A stretch of DNA of 64,000 bases from JAFGHJ01 sp964525555. Lineage in GTDB: Bacteria > Hydrothermota > UBA3072. Location: assembly GCA_964525555.1 (NCBI GenBank), contig CAZGHN010000013.1:9207-73206 (forward strand), read 5' to 3'. A program made the translations under genes and the position numbers. Of this stretch, positions 1-8,208 are shown piece by piece; the first letter of the stretch is position 1; each line of letters opens with the position of its first letter. The notes under the pieces were generated by a model. That model was given only the letters and a program-made list of their open reading frames with translations. It had not been told where the DNA came from and did not search any database.

Positions 1-194
1 ACAGCTAAAATAACATTTTATTTTCTCATCATAATTATAAAGAAAAACAAATAGAATGTCAACAATATTTTTTAGAAAAAATATACGGTCGAGAAATCAG
101 TATTTTTTTGAAAAGGGTTGACAGAATACTAATTTTATTTAACTTCTTTTCATTCTTAAGATAAAGAAAAAAGGGGAATAAAGAGAAAAGATTT

Positions 195-290
195 ATGCCA
201 AGTGGAAGAAAAAGAAAATTAAAAAAAATAAAGAAACATAAAAGAAAAAAGAAAAGAAGAGCAGATCGCCATAAAAAGAAGAAAGTTTAA
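195..290 (+). CDS. 31-aa very basic ribosomal-type small protein
   Basis: A short ORF begins ATG-CCA-AGT-GGA-AGA and ends TAA. The product (MPSGRKRKLKKIKKHKRKKK...) is almost entirely Lys/Arg/His with no acidic stretch, as in tiny rRNA-binding proteins. It closely resembles the short MPSGKKRKRHK-type proteins I recall from Bacteroidetes genomes, related to the COX24/AURKAIP1 C-terminal (DUF1713) and Thx families. The inferred role is binding rRNA in the small subunit. A TTGACA box at 118-123 lies upstream, though a good -10 is not clear. A hairpin terminator follows at 353-380, so it looks like a monocistronic unit. An aagggga stretch at about 171 is too far upstream to be its SD. The family resemblance is from memory. 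Confidence 0.75.
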   Translation: MPSGRKRKLKKIKKHKRKKKRRADRHKKKKV

Positions 291-352
291 CTTTTAACAT
301 CGTCGAACTTTTCTTTCTGAGTTTTTTTATTTTAAACCATTGTTAATTTGAT

Positions 353-380
353 AAACCGCGTGATTAAACGCGCGGTTTTT
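353..380 (+). terminator. Rho-independent terminator
   Basis: AAACCGCG (353-360) pairs perfectly with CGCGGTTT (371-378) across a 10-nt loop, and the stem runs into a T tract. It lies 60 bp after the small basic ORF and before the next gene. Confidence 0.8.
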
Positions 381-524
381 GCTGTAAAAAAATATCGCTC
401 TTTGCTTCTCAGGCTTGTTTTTGCTATATGTAATTGGTACGATATTTATATTTTTTACTGTATTTGAAATATTGAAAATTTTTAAAAGGTTTAAAATAAA
501 AAGAGAGGTTAAAATTAAAGCAAA

Positions 525-1061
525 ATGATATTTCTAATATTCTTCCATACTTTTGCCGGAGGTGGAATAGGTGGATTCTACGGGCATAATGAAGCCTTTA
601 CAGTATCTTTGGATTTTGGAAAAACAATCAATCCTTCTCTAGATTTTGGAACAAAATTCACAATGTCCTGGACTAAGAACGCTCCCTCTTATTACGATAT
701 TGATTTTTATAATTGGGGTGATCCTGGTGATTATCCCAGAGAATTCTTTTCTAGATATAAAGAAAGAAACGAAGTAGCGGCACACTTTGTCGCAAGAAAA
801 TACCTCAATAATCTTATTCTAATTGGCCTTGCAGGTATTTCATTGCAAGAGTATATAGTTCTACCAACACATGAATCACTTCCCCCCTATCCTTTGGGAG
901 AAGAAGACGTATACTATTTTGCTTTTGGAGCCGGAGTGGGAATCAAAATATCAAGCTTCGATTTTTGTCTAACTTATTCTAACAGACACGGCCCTTTGCT
1001 TTACATAACCAGGCAATTCGGCTCAAAGAAAGAAGAAATACACAATAACAAGAAATACTAA
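525..1061 (+). CDS. Hypothetical exported beta-rich protein
   Basis: A 178-aa protein I do not recognise. The N-terminus (MIFLIFFHTFAGGG) looks like a short signal sequence. The rest alternates hydrophobic and polar residues in strand-sized blocks separated by Gly/Asp/Pro turns and is rich in Tyr, Phe and Trp, as in small outer-membrane beta-barrels. The C-terminus (QFGSKKEEIHNNKKY) is charged and lacks a clear terminal barrel signature. The start is preceded by agagaggt, a reasonable SD about 17 nt upstream, so the start is not certain. It stands alone between a terminator and a separately promoted regulator. Outer-membrane location is an inference from composition only. Confidence 0.6.
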   Translation: MIFLIFFHTFAGGGIGGFYGHNEAFTVSLDFGKTINPSLDFGTKFTMSWTKNAPSYYDIDFYNWGDPGDYPREFFSRYKERNEVAAHFVARKYLNNLILIGLAGISLQEYIVLPTHESLPPYPLGEEDVYYFAFGAGVGIKISSFDFCLTYSNRHGPLLYITRQFGSKKEEIHNNKKY

Positions 1062-1088
1062 AAATATCAAATTTTATTAATCTAGACA

Positions 1089-1116
1089 TTGCAAAATTAC
1101 GACTTAATGTTATATT
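1089..1116 (+). promoter_or_regulatory. Sigma-70 promoter of the XRE/S24 gene
   Basis: TTGCAA (1089-1094), a 16-nt spacer, then TATATT (1111-1116). The predicted start near 1123 gives a leader of about 50 nt. Confidence 0.6.
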
Positions 1117-1173
1117 ATTATAGCAAAAAAAACAAAATTAGTATTAGAGTATTAATAAAAGAAGAGAAAAACA

Positions 1174-1785
1174 TTGAAACAGACTGAAAAAATAGGTAAA
1201 AAATTAAGAAAATTTAGAAAAAATAAGGGTTGGACTCTTAAAAAAATGGCCGGCGAACTGGGGCTTCACTGGACTACAATCCAAGCGTGGGAAAAAGGCA
1301 AATATGGAATACCTTCTACGAAAGTTGATAAAGTTTGCAAGGTTCTAGGAATATCTCCAAGTCTTTTATTCGAAGAAAAACCTGATAAAATAGCCTATCC
1401 TTTTGTTGAAGGTATATTCCCCGATGCAGCTGTATTGGCGCATAGAAATATCAGTAAAAATATTAACATAAAGGAAATCCTTCCAAGTGGTGCCGACTTC
1501 TTGATTATAAAAGTTGAAAGCGACAGTATGAAAAATGCGGGGATATTAAAAGGAGACTGGGCTTTAGTAGATACTTCAATTATAGATCCTCACATAAAAA
1601 ACATATATGCCATCGCGATTTTTTACGAAAAAGAAAACAAAGGGGAAATAACCTTAAAAAAAGTCGAAAAAGTAGGAAGTACAGTAATATTAATACCTTC
1701 AAATATCGAGTACGACATTCAAGTTTATCATAAATCCGAAATCAAAATTATCGGAAAAGTAGTAAGAGTACTTCGAGCCCTTTAA
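1174..1785 (+). CDS. XRE-family HTH / S24 (LexA-like) transcriptional regulator
   Basis: A 203-aa two-domain regulator. Residues 8-65 form an XRE helix-turn-helix (WTLKKMAGELGLHWTTIQAWEKG). Residues about 105-200 match the LexA/S24 peptidase fold: ESDSMKNAGILKGDWALVD carries the candidate Ser nucleophile, and the Lys in TLKKVEK fits the general base. A clear Ala-Gly self-cleavage site is not visible between the domains (VEGIFPDAAVL), so autoproteolysis is uncertain. Translation starts at TTG; no in-frame ATG fits before the HTH. No phage or SOS genes are adjacent, so a solitary LexA/CI-like repressor of unknown regulon is the safest call. Confidence 0.85.
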   Translation: MKQTEKIGKKLRKFRKNKGWTLKKMAGELGLHWTTIQAWEKGKYGIPSTKVDKVCKVLGISPSLLFEEKPDKIAYPFVEGIFPDAAVLAHRNISKNINIKEILPSGADFLIIKVESDSMKNAGILKGDWALVDTSIIDPHIKNIYAIAIFYEKENKGEITLKKVEKVGSTVILIPSNIEYDIQVYHKSEIKIIGKVVRVLRAL

Positions 1786-1899
1786 CAAAACCCCTACAAT
1801 CAAAAGACAACTAAACATAAATTGCACGAATAACACAAATGATTTTTGTTCTCTAATATCTTAGCCCAGGTACATGACGCTTAGTTTTCGCCATCTGCC

Positions 1900-2940
1900 T
1901 TAATTAATTGTTTCCTTAAGATTCAAAAACTTCAATGTTAAAATACCGCCAACGATGACAACTAAATGATAAGTGATAAACCGCCATAAAATTGTAAACA
2001 TACCCACAAGATAATGCGGTACAGAAGATGAAAATAAAACCGCGAAGCCGCCTTCAACTATACCTTCTCCACCCGGTGTGGGGAAAAAGAAAGAGGCAAA
2101 GAGTACAAAAACTTGCCTGAATATTGTATCAATATAAGAAACTTCTATTGAGAGACCTTTTAGTATAAAATAGGCTATAGAGTAATTTGGTATATAAACA
2201 ATAATGGTTGTAATAAGAATAGCTAAAGAATATAATTTTTTTTTCTTAAAAAACTCGAATAATTTATTTCTGCTTACTTTTACTTCTCTCAAAAAAAGGA
2301 ATGTTCTCCTTGTTCCCCTGGTTTTTTCCCCTTTTCTAAAGGTAAGAGAATAAATTAGCCTTTTTAGGTATTTAGGCATAGAGAGAATCAGGAAAAGTAA
2401 ACTAAAAAGAAAAAGGTAAGCAAATATAAAATATCGAGATAATATTTGCATTGACTTTCCCGAGTACTCCGCTGTAAAAAATGGTAATATAAAAGGAAGA
2501 AAAACTATCATGCCCGAAAGATAGAAAAGACCTCTGAGTAAGAGCAGAAGCAATGTATCGCTGATTTTTAATCCAGCCTTATAAAGTACGTAAACCTGTA
2601 GGGGTGAACCCCCTGCTTGAAAGGGGGTGACTGCTGAAAGGAAAGCTCCGCAGAATATAACCTGGGAGCATCGTCCGAAGGCTATCCATTTTCCGGTGAG
2701 CGCTTTGGCAATAAGCCTTATCCTGAAAGATTCAAAGGTAATATATAAAGAAAGTGAAATAAAAACGATCGGTAAATAAAGGATGTCTATTTTTTTAAAT
2801 GCCTGCCATGTTTCCTTAGTTGCGGTAAAAGCCATGAGCAATGTATAAGTTATTATTGAGAGAGCTAGAAATATTTTCAGCCCTTTTATTATCGAAGCTC
2901 TGGATATTCTACTTTTTTCTGAGTAAGATTGATGGGTCAT
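1900..2940 (-). CDS. Lysylphosphatidylglycerol synthase TM-region / flippase-like membrane protein
   Basis: A 346-aa polytopic protein with about eight hydrophobic helices. The helix patterns and motifs TPFQAGGSPLQVYVLYKAG and FFPTPGGEGIVEGGF are diagnostic of the LPG_synthase_TM (UPF0104/YbhN/AglD) family. Members are integral membrane proteins linked to lipid or polyprenyl-glycan transfer across the membrane; no catalytic domain is fused here. It is the last gene of alaS-GGGPS-flippase, and its start lies 32 nt inside the GGGPS gene, so the two are translationally coupled. The neighbour suggests a role in handling an isoprenoid or unusual phospholipid; this is inference. Confidence 0.85.
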   Translation of the reverse strand: MTHQSYSEKSRISRASIIKGLKIFLALSIITYTLLMAFTATKETWQAFKKIDILYLPIVFISLSLYITFESFRIRLIAKALTGKWIAFGRCSQVIFCGAFLSAVTPFQAGGSPLQVYVLYKAGLKISDTLLLLLLRGLFYLSGMIVFLPFILPFFTAEYSGKSMQILSRYFIFAYLFLFSLLFLILSMPKYLKRLIYSLTFRKGEKTRGTRRTFLFLREVKVSRNKLFEFFKKKKLYSLAILITTIIVYIPNYSIAYFILKGLSIEVSYIDTIFRQVFVLFASFFFPTPGGEGIVEGGFAVLFSSSVPHYLVGMFTILWRFITYHLVVIVGGILTLKFLNLKETIN

Positions 2941-3628
2941 TCTCTAACGCATTTCCTACTACTACAATATCCGCGCCTGCATTGTGTTTGCTTTCTACTT
3001 CCTTCCTGTTTTTTATTCCTCCGCCAACTATAAGAGGAATGTCTATTGTTGATTTAACCTTTTTTATAATTTCTTCTTTGACGGAAAATCTTGCACCACT
3101 TCCGCATTCCAGATATACCATCTTAATGCCGAGAAGCTGTGCAGCATATGCGGTGTTTATTATCTGCTCTACATTGTCCTGAAGGATGGGTTTTGTTCCT
3201 GAAACAAATTCAACTGTGGTTTTCCTCCCTCCATCAATTAGAATATAACCAGTAGGGATAACTTCTAAGTCTATACCCTTAAGAATTGGTGCTGCTTTAA
3301 TTTGTTCTTCTATTAAGTAACGAGGATTTCTTCCGCTTAGTAGAGAAAGAAAAAGTATTGCATCTGCCGCCGAACTAATCTGCTCGGCAGATCCGGGAAA
3401 AATAATAACAGGTTCTGAAGATAAATTTTTTACTCTCTGGGTAAACATTTCGAAGTTGTTGTTCCAGGTTGTGCTTCCCCCGACTAAGATAAAATCAATT
3501 TCACTTTCCTCAATTAACTTAATTTTTTTTTCGAGTCCTTCAAAGTCCTCGGTGTCAGGATCAAGAAGAGCCGCCATCATTTTCTCGTTGTTTTCTTTTT
3601 TGGAAAGTATTTTTCGATAAACACTCAT
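2909..3628 (-). CDS. Geranylgeranylglyceryl phosphate synthase (GGGPS/PcrB family)
   Basis: A 239-aa TIM-barrel enzyme joining a polyprenyl diphosphate to sn-glycerol-1-phosphate through an ether bond, the committing step of archaeal-type lipids. Visible signatures: LLDPDTED (21-28, Mg/substrate site), GGSTT (50-54), YLECGSGA (172-179, the Tyr and Glu contacting glycerol phosphate), VGGGI (201-205) and VGNALE (224-229, phosphate site). The size and YLECGSG form resemble the group II enzymes of Bacteroidetes and some archaea rather than Bacillus PcrB. The start ATG overlaps the alaS stop by 4 nt. Prenyl chain length cannot be read here, and no DGGGP synthase or glycerol-1-phosphate dehydrogenase is in the window. 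Confidence 0.93.
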   Translation of the reverse strand: MSVYRKILSKKENNEKMMAALLDPDTEDFEGLEKKIKLIEESEIDFILVGGSTTWNNNFEMFTQRVKNLSSEPVIIFPGSAEQISSAADAILFLSLLSGRNPRYLIEEQIKAAPILKGIDLEVIPTGYILIDGGRKTTVEFVSGTKPILQDNVEQIINTAYAAQLLGIKMVYLECGSGARFSVKEEIIKKVKSTIDIPLIVGGGIKNRKEVESKHNAGADIVVVGNALENDPSILLRKK

Positions 3629-6177
3629 TTAAGTTCTTTTTTCAGGATTTCGGGAAATCTTTTTAGCATTTCCGGGATTTTGGAAACCTCACTCCCCCCA
3701 CCTTCTGCCCTTTCTCGGCTCCCACCCCCTCCGCCGTTAACTATTTTGCATGCTTTTTTGATTAATTCGCCGGCATTTAGTTTTTCTTTTAAGTCTTTAC
3801 CGACAAATAAGACTACGAAAGCCGAAGTATCGATTTTACTAACAAGAAGACCTGCTCCCTGGGGCATAAGTTCTCTTGCCTTTTCGGAAATTTTTCTCAA
3901 AGATTCTCTGCTTACGTCAATCTGAGCTGCGACATAAGCATATTTTCCAATTTTAGAAGTATTTTTCATTAATTCATTAAAACGTACTTCGGCTGCTTGA
4001 TTATCCATTTTCTCTATTTTTTTCTTTTGTTCCTTAAGCAAGGACATAGTCTTTTCAATTCTTATTGGAAGGCTTTTTCTGTCGGTATCAAGAAGAAATT
4101 CCATCTCTTGTATCAGATTTTCCGCCTCTCTCATCCATTTATATGTTGAAACTCCAGTAATGCCCTCAATTCTTCTGACTCCGGACGCTATTCCGGTCTC
4201 GGAAGTGATTTTAAAAAGTCCGGCTTCGATTGTATTCTTAAGATGCGTTCCTCCACATAACTCTTTTGAGAAATCATCAACAGAAATCATGCGAACCGTA
4301 TCTCCGTATTCTTCTGTAAAAAGAGCGACTGCTCCTTTCTTTACTGCCTCTTCGTAAGGAATAACTTCCGTTTTAACTTCCATACCTTTAGCAATAGCCT
4401 TATTAACTTCTTCTTCTATCGATTCTATTTCCTCTGTTTCCAAAGGCTTCGGGTGAGTAAAATCAAAACGGAAATGATCGGGAACAACTAATGATCCTTC
4501 TTGTTTTACCCAGTCCCCAAGAACTTCCTTTAAAACTTTATGTAGCAAGTGAGTAGTAGTATGGTTTTTTCTTATTGCGTTTCTTCTTTCCGCATTTATT
4601 CTTGCGTTTACTTCTGAAACCGCGAACTCTCCTTTGAGTTTTCCTGTATGCACATTACCAAGTTTTGAAGGTATTGTGTTTTCTACTTTTAACTCCCACC
4701 CTTCACCTTTTATTACTCCAGTATCACCAACCTGTCCACCTTGTTCTGCGTAGAAAGGAGTTTCGCTTAAAACAACCTCGAAATCTGCGGCATTCTTTCT
4801 AAAAGCTAAAATTTCGGTTACCGATTCTTCTGTATCGTAACCGATAAATTTCGATACAGCGTTTTTTACAATTTCCCACTCTATTTTGTCATCAGTTTCA
4901 AAATCGTGTTTTTGACGTGCTCTATCCTTCTGCTTTTCCATTTCCTTTTCAAAACCTTTCTCATCGACAGAAAGCTCTTCTTCTTCTGCTATTTCCTTGG
5001 TCAAGGTAACAGGAAAACCATAGGTGTCATACAGTTTAAAGGCTTGCGCTCCGTCTATAATTGAAATTTTCTTTTTCTTGCAATCATCTATAACTTCATT
5101 TAATATGGAAATACCGGCGGTGAGTGTGCTGATAAAGTTTTCTTCTTCCGCTTTAATGATAAGCGTGCTTTGTTCAATCTTTTCAGAAAGGTAGGGGTAG
5201 CGATTTTTCATTATCGAAGTAGCTGAAGGGACAAGTCTGTTCAATATTGGTTCGTCTATTCCTATCCTTCTTGCCGAAGTTAAAGCACGACGGACCAGTC
5301 TTCTAAGTACATATCCTCTTCCTGTATTACTTGGATACACTCCTTCGCTTATTGCGAAAACGAGAGCCCGGATGTGATCGGCAATAATGTTATGATTTTT
5401 TTCGTTTCCTTTATATTCTACGCCGGTAAGTCCTTCGATTTTCTGGATTATGGGAAAGAAAAGATCTGTTTCAAATATAGAAGCCTTCTGTTGCATTACC
5501 ATTGCGAGGCGCTCTAATCCCATTCCTGTATCGACACCTTTATTTTTGAGCGGCTTTCTACCTTCTTCAGTGTGATCGTATTGTGGAAAAACATGATTCC
5601 ACAATTCTATATATCTATCACATTCTCCATCAAACTTACAATCCCCAAACTTTTCCTCCATATCATAGAAAATCTCTGTATCGGGACCACAGGGCCCTCT
5701 ACCTCCGGCAGGCCCCCAGAAATTATCATCCCGTCTAATTATCTTTTTTTCAGGAACGCTGATTTTGTCTTTCCATATATTATAGGCCTCATCGTCTTCA
5801 GTATAAACTGATATATAAAGTTTTTCCTCAGGAATTCCGAGGACTTTCGTTAAGAATTCCCACCCCCAGGTAATAGTTTCCTCTTTAAAATAATCCCCAA
5901 ACGAGAAATTCCCAAGCATTTCAAAAAATGTATCATGCCAGAAAGTTTTACCTACTTCAGTCAAATCAGAAAGTCTAAGACATTTCTGAACAGAAGTTGC
6001 TCTTTTAAATTCAAGGGGTATCTCGCCGGACCATAATGGCTTAAATTGAACCATACCTGCAGAAGTGAAGAGTATTGTTTTATCGCTGGGAACAAGCGGC
6101 GATGAATCAACTATTTTATGCTCTTTTTCTTTGAAAAAATTAAGAAATTCTTCCGTTAATTTATCTGAATTCCACAT
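3625..6177 (-). CDS. alaS: Alanine--tRNA ligase
   Basis: An 850-aa AlaRS that attaches alanine to tRNA-Ala in the cytoplasm. In order: class II catalytic domain (motif 1 around FLNFFKEKEHKIVDSSPLVP; FWHDTFFEMLGNFSFGDYF at 79-97), editing domain with HTTTHLLH (539-546) and CGGTH (641-645), both zinc/editing motifs intact, and a C-Ala domain ending in a Gly-rich GGGGGSRERAEGGG segment. Length is close to the usual 870. Its promoter lies only 5 nt upstream of ATG with no SD, predicting a leaderless mRNA. It leads the alaS-GGGPS-flippase operon; GGGPS overlaps it by 4 nt. Confidence 0.98.
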   Translation of the reverse strand: MWNSDKLTEEFLNFFKEKEHKIVDSSPLVPSDKTILFTSAGMVQFKPLWSGEIPLEFKRATSVQKCLRLSDLTEVGKTFWHDTFFEMLGNFSFGDYFKEETITWGWEFLTKVLGIPEEKLYISVYTEDDEAYNIWKDKISVPEKKIIRRDDNFWGPAGGRGPCGPDTEIFYDMEEKFGDCKFDGECDRYIELWNHVFPQYDHTEEGRKPLKNKGVDTGMGLERLAMVMQQKASIFETDLFFPIIQKIEGLTGVEYKGNEKNHNIIADHIRALVFAISEGVYPSNTGRGYVLRRLVRRALTSARRIGIDEPILNRLVPSATSIMKNRYPYLSEKIEQSTLIIKAEEENFISTLTAGISILNEVIDDCKKKKISIIDGAQAFKLYDTYGFPVTLTKEIAEEEELSVDEKGFEKEMEKQKDRARQKHDFETDDKIEWEIVKNAVSKFIGYDTEESVTEILAFRKNAADFEVVLSETPFYAEQGGQVGDTGVIKGEGWELKVENTIPSKLGNVHTGKLKGEFAVSEVNARINAERRNAIRKNHTTTHLLHKVLKEVLGDWVKQEGSLVVPDHFRFDFTHPKPLETEEIESIEEEVNKAIAKGMEVKTEVIPYEEAVKKGAVALFTEEYGDTVRMISVDDFSKELCGGTHLKNTIEAGLFKITSETGIASGVRRIEGITGVSTYKWMREAENLIQEMEFLLDTDRKSLPIRIEKTMSLLKEQKKKIEKMDNQAAEVRFNELMKNTSKIGKYAYVAAQIDVSRESLRKISEKARELMPQGAGLLVSKIDTSAFVVLFVGKDLKEKLNAGELIKKACKIVNGGGGGSRERAEGGGSEVSKIPEMLKRFPEILKKELK

Positions 6178-6182
6178 AGCTC

Positions 6183-6210
6183 ATAATAATAAAGTCTATA
6201 TTATTGTCAA
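6183..6210 (-). promoter_or_regulatory. alaS promoter, leaderless type
   Basis: On the minus strand: TTGACA (6210-6205), 16-nt spacer, TATTAT (6188-6183), then 5 nt to the ATG at 6177. There is no SD in the gap, so transcription should begin at or beside the start codon. Confidence 0.75.
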
Positions 6211-6542
6211 GTTTGAAGAATTAGTAAATCTAAAAGTAACATTAGTATAAATCCGTAAATTTTCTCCCGCTGTAATCGAATTTCATTTTTTTTAAATCTT
6301 CTCCATATCATAATATTCTAATTATAATTTTTTCTTTCTTTTCCACACAGTTATCATTATATTTTATTGTAATAGTTACCGAAAAATCTTTAAGCTGTCA
6401 AGCTTTAAACAACCAAAATCTCAAATTTCTTAAATGTAGAAATTTTAATGACTTTTACCAATCAACGAACTAACAAATTTGCTAATATACTCAATTCTAT
6501 CTGCAACTTACTTCCGACTTTTTATCCCTTAAATATTATCTC
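6211..6542. other. Non-coding spacer between divergent alaS and polyamine promoters
   Basis: An AT-rich 448-bp divergent intergenic region (6178-6625). Apart from the two promoters I see no gene and no stable hairpin. A short motif AATTTCTtAAATgTAGAAA near 6424-6443 recurs with two changes near 9120-9139, on the other side of the polyamine operon. Confidence 0.6.
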
Positions 6543-6570
6543 TTGACGTCACCGCTTTTCTTCGTATAAT
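6543..6570 (+). promoter_or_regulatory. Promoter of the polyamine operon
   Basis: TTGACG (6543-6548), 16-nt spacer, TATAAT (6565-6570). The start near 6577 gives a leader of about 49 nt containing the SD ggagg just before ATG 6626. Confidence 0.8.
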
Positions 6571-6625
6571 GCAACAATATTATAAAATCAATAAATTATG
6601 ATTTATTCCTGGAGGAAATAGCAAA

Positions 6626-7657
6626 ATGAAAAAGAAAGAGTACTTAAATAAAGAAATAAAACACATAGATATAAAAAGCTTTAATTCTATACCAATTATC
6701 GAACAGTTCGAGAAAACAGCTTTCCAGGCAAGAAACTTATCACGAGCTGCAAAAATATATGATAAGATGTTATCCGATAAAAACTGCTCTATTATATTAT
6801 GCCTTGCCGGTTCTCTTTTTAGTGCAGGATTAAAGAAAATAGTATATGATATGATAAAAAATAATATGATAGATGTTATTGTTTCTACCGGTGCAATTAT
6901 AGTGGATCAGGACTTTTTTGAAGCACTTGGATTTAAGCACTTCCAGGGAACACCGCAAAGCGACGATAACGAATTAATGGAAATAATGATCGATAGAATT
7001 TACGATACATACATAGATGAGGAACATCTAAGAATATGTGATATGACAATAAATGAAATCGCAGACGGCCTTAAACCTGTCCCTTATTCTTCCCGCGAAT
7101 TTATTAAGTTTATGGGTAAATATCTCAAAGAAAAAGACAAAGGTAAAGAATCAGTGGTTCGCATTGCTTACGAAAAAGATCTGCCGATATTCGTACCAGC
7201 TTTTTCCGATTCTAGTGCCGGTTTTGGTCTAGTCTATCATCAATGGAATCTCAAAGACAAATCTAAAGTATCAATAGACTCCGCTAAAGATTTCCTTGAA
7301 TTGACTAAAATAAAGGTAAGCGCTAAAGAAACCGGTCTGGTAATGATTGGTGGAGGAGTCCCTAAAAACTTTGCTCAGGATGTAACTGTGGCTGCCGATA
7401 TTCTCGGAAAAGAAGTAAATATGCATAAATACGCAATACAGATAACGGTCGCGGATGAAAGAGACGGAGGATTGTCGGGATCGACTTTAAAAGAGGCCCA
7501 CTCATGGGGAAAAGTTGATGAAGGGTCCGAACAGATGGTCTTCTCAGAAGCAACTATAGCATTTCCTCTTTTAGCAAGCTATGCCTTTCATAAGGGTAGC
7601 TGGAAAAAAAGAAAGGAAAAGAAATTTAATTTTATGTTAGACAAAAAGGAGACCTGA
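6626..7657 (+). CDS. Deoxyhypusine synthase-family protein (probable homospermidine/spermidine-forming enzyme)
   Basis: A 343-aa member of the deoxyhypusine synthase (DHS) family. NAD-site and active-site signatures are present: CLAGSLFSAGLKKIV (about 59-73), STGAIIVDQD, FVPAFSDSSAGFG, MIGGGVPKNF and the C-terminal GGLSGSTLKEAHSWGK in which K296 matches the imine-forming Lys of eukaryotic DHS. Bacteria lack the eIF5A substrate. DHS homologues of cyanobacteria (SpeY) instead make homospermidine from putrescine/spermidine, so polyamine aminobutyl transfer is the likely reaction. It is the first gene of an operon with arginine decarboxylase (3 nt downstream) and agmatinase, which would supply putrescine. 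SD: ctggagg. The exact product (homospermidine or other) is not decided by sequence. Confidence 0.9.
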   Translation: MKKKEYLNKEIKHIDIKSFNSIPIIEQFEKTAFQARNLSRAAKIYDKMLSDKNCSIILCLAGSLFSAGLKKIVYDMIKNNMIDVIVSTGAIIVDQDFFEALGFKHFQGTPQSDDNELMEIMIDRIYDTYIDEEHLRICDMTINEIADGLKPVPYSSREFIKFMGKYLKEKDKGKESVVRIAYEKDLPIFVPAFSDSSAGFGLVYHQWNLKDKSKVSIDSAKDFLELTKIKVSAKETGLVMIGGGVPKNFAQDVTVAADILGKEVNMHKYAIQITVADERDGGLSGSTLKEAHSWGKVDEGSEQMVFSEATIAFPLLASYAFHKGSWKKRKEKKFNFMLDKKET

Positions 7658-7660
7658 CAA

Positions 7661-8203
7661 ATGATACCCAAAAAAGTATTTTTCACTAAAGGAGTCGGTA
7701 TTCATAAGGATAATCTAGCTTCTTTTGAGCTTGCACTGAGAAATGCCGGTATTGAAAAATGTAATTTGGTAAATGTTTCAAGTATTTTACCTCCTTATTG
7801 TAAAGAAATCAAGAAAGAAAGTGGATTTGCAGAGTTAAAAGCAGGTGAAATTACTTTCGTAGTAATGGCAAGAAATTCTACTAATGAACCTAATAGGCTT
7901 GTATCTGCAGCTATCGGAGTTGCAGTGCCAAAGGAGAAAAACAATTACGGGTACTTATCAGAACATCATGCTTTTGGAGAGACTGCCAAGAAGAGCGGCG
8001 AATATGCTGAGGATCTCGCTGCCACCATGCTTGCATCAACACTCGGCATACCTTTTGACTCAGACCAGGCATGGGATGAAAGGAAGCAGGTATATAAAGC
8101 AAGCGAGCATATATTTAAAACACGTAATATTTGTCAATCTGCACAGGGAAATAAAGACGGTTTATGGACTACCGTTATAGCGGCAGCAGTTTTTATAACA
8201 TAA
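7661..8203 (+). CDS. Pyruvoyl-dependent arginine decarboxylase
   Basis: A 180-aa PvlArgDC proenzyme. It self-cleaves between two serines to give an N-terminal pyruvoyl group; the matching site is NVSSILPP with S40-S41. Family features: TKGVGIHKDNLASFELAL near the N-terminus, arginine-site region around ITFVVMARN, and a C-terminal YGYLSEHHAFGETAKKSGEYAE segment. It converts arginine to agmatine and CO2. It starts 3 nt after the DHS-like gene and is followed 5 nt later by agmatinase, completing arginine-agmatine-putrescine. The length is typical of archaeal/chlamydial-type enzymes. Confidence 0.95.
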   Translation: MIPKKVFFTKGVGIHKDNLASFELALRNAGIEKCNLVNVSSILPPYCKEIKKESGFAELKAGEITFVVMARNSTNEPNRLVSAAIGVAVPKEKNNYGYLSEHHAFGETAKKSGEYAEDLAATMLASTLGIPFDSDQAWDERKQVYKASEHIFKTRNICQSAQGNKDGLWTTVIAAAVFIT

Positions 8204-8208
8204 AGTAA

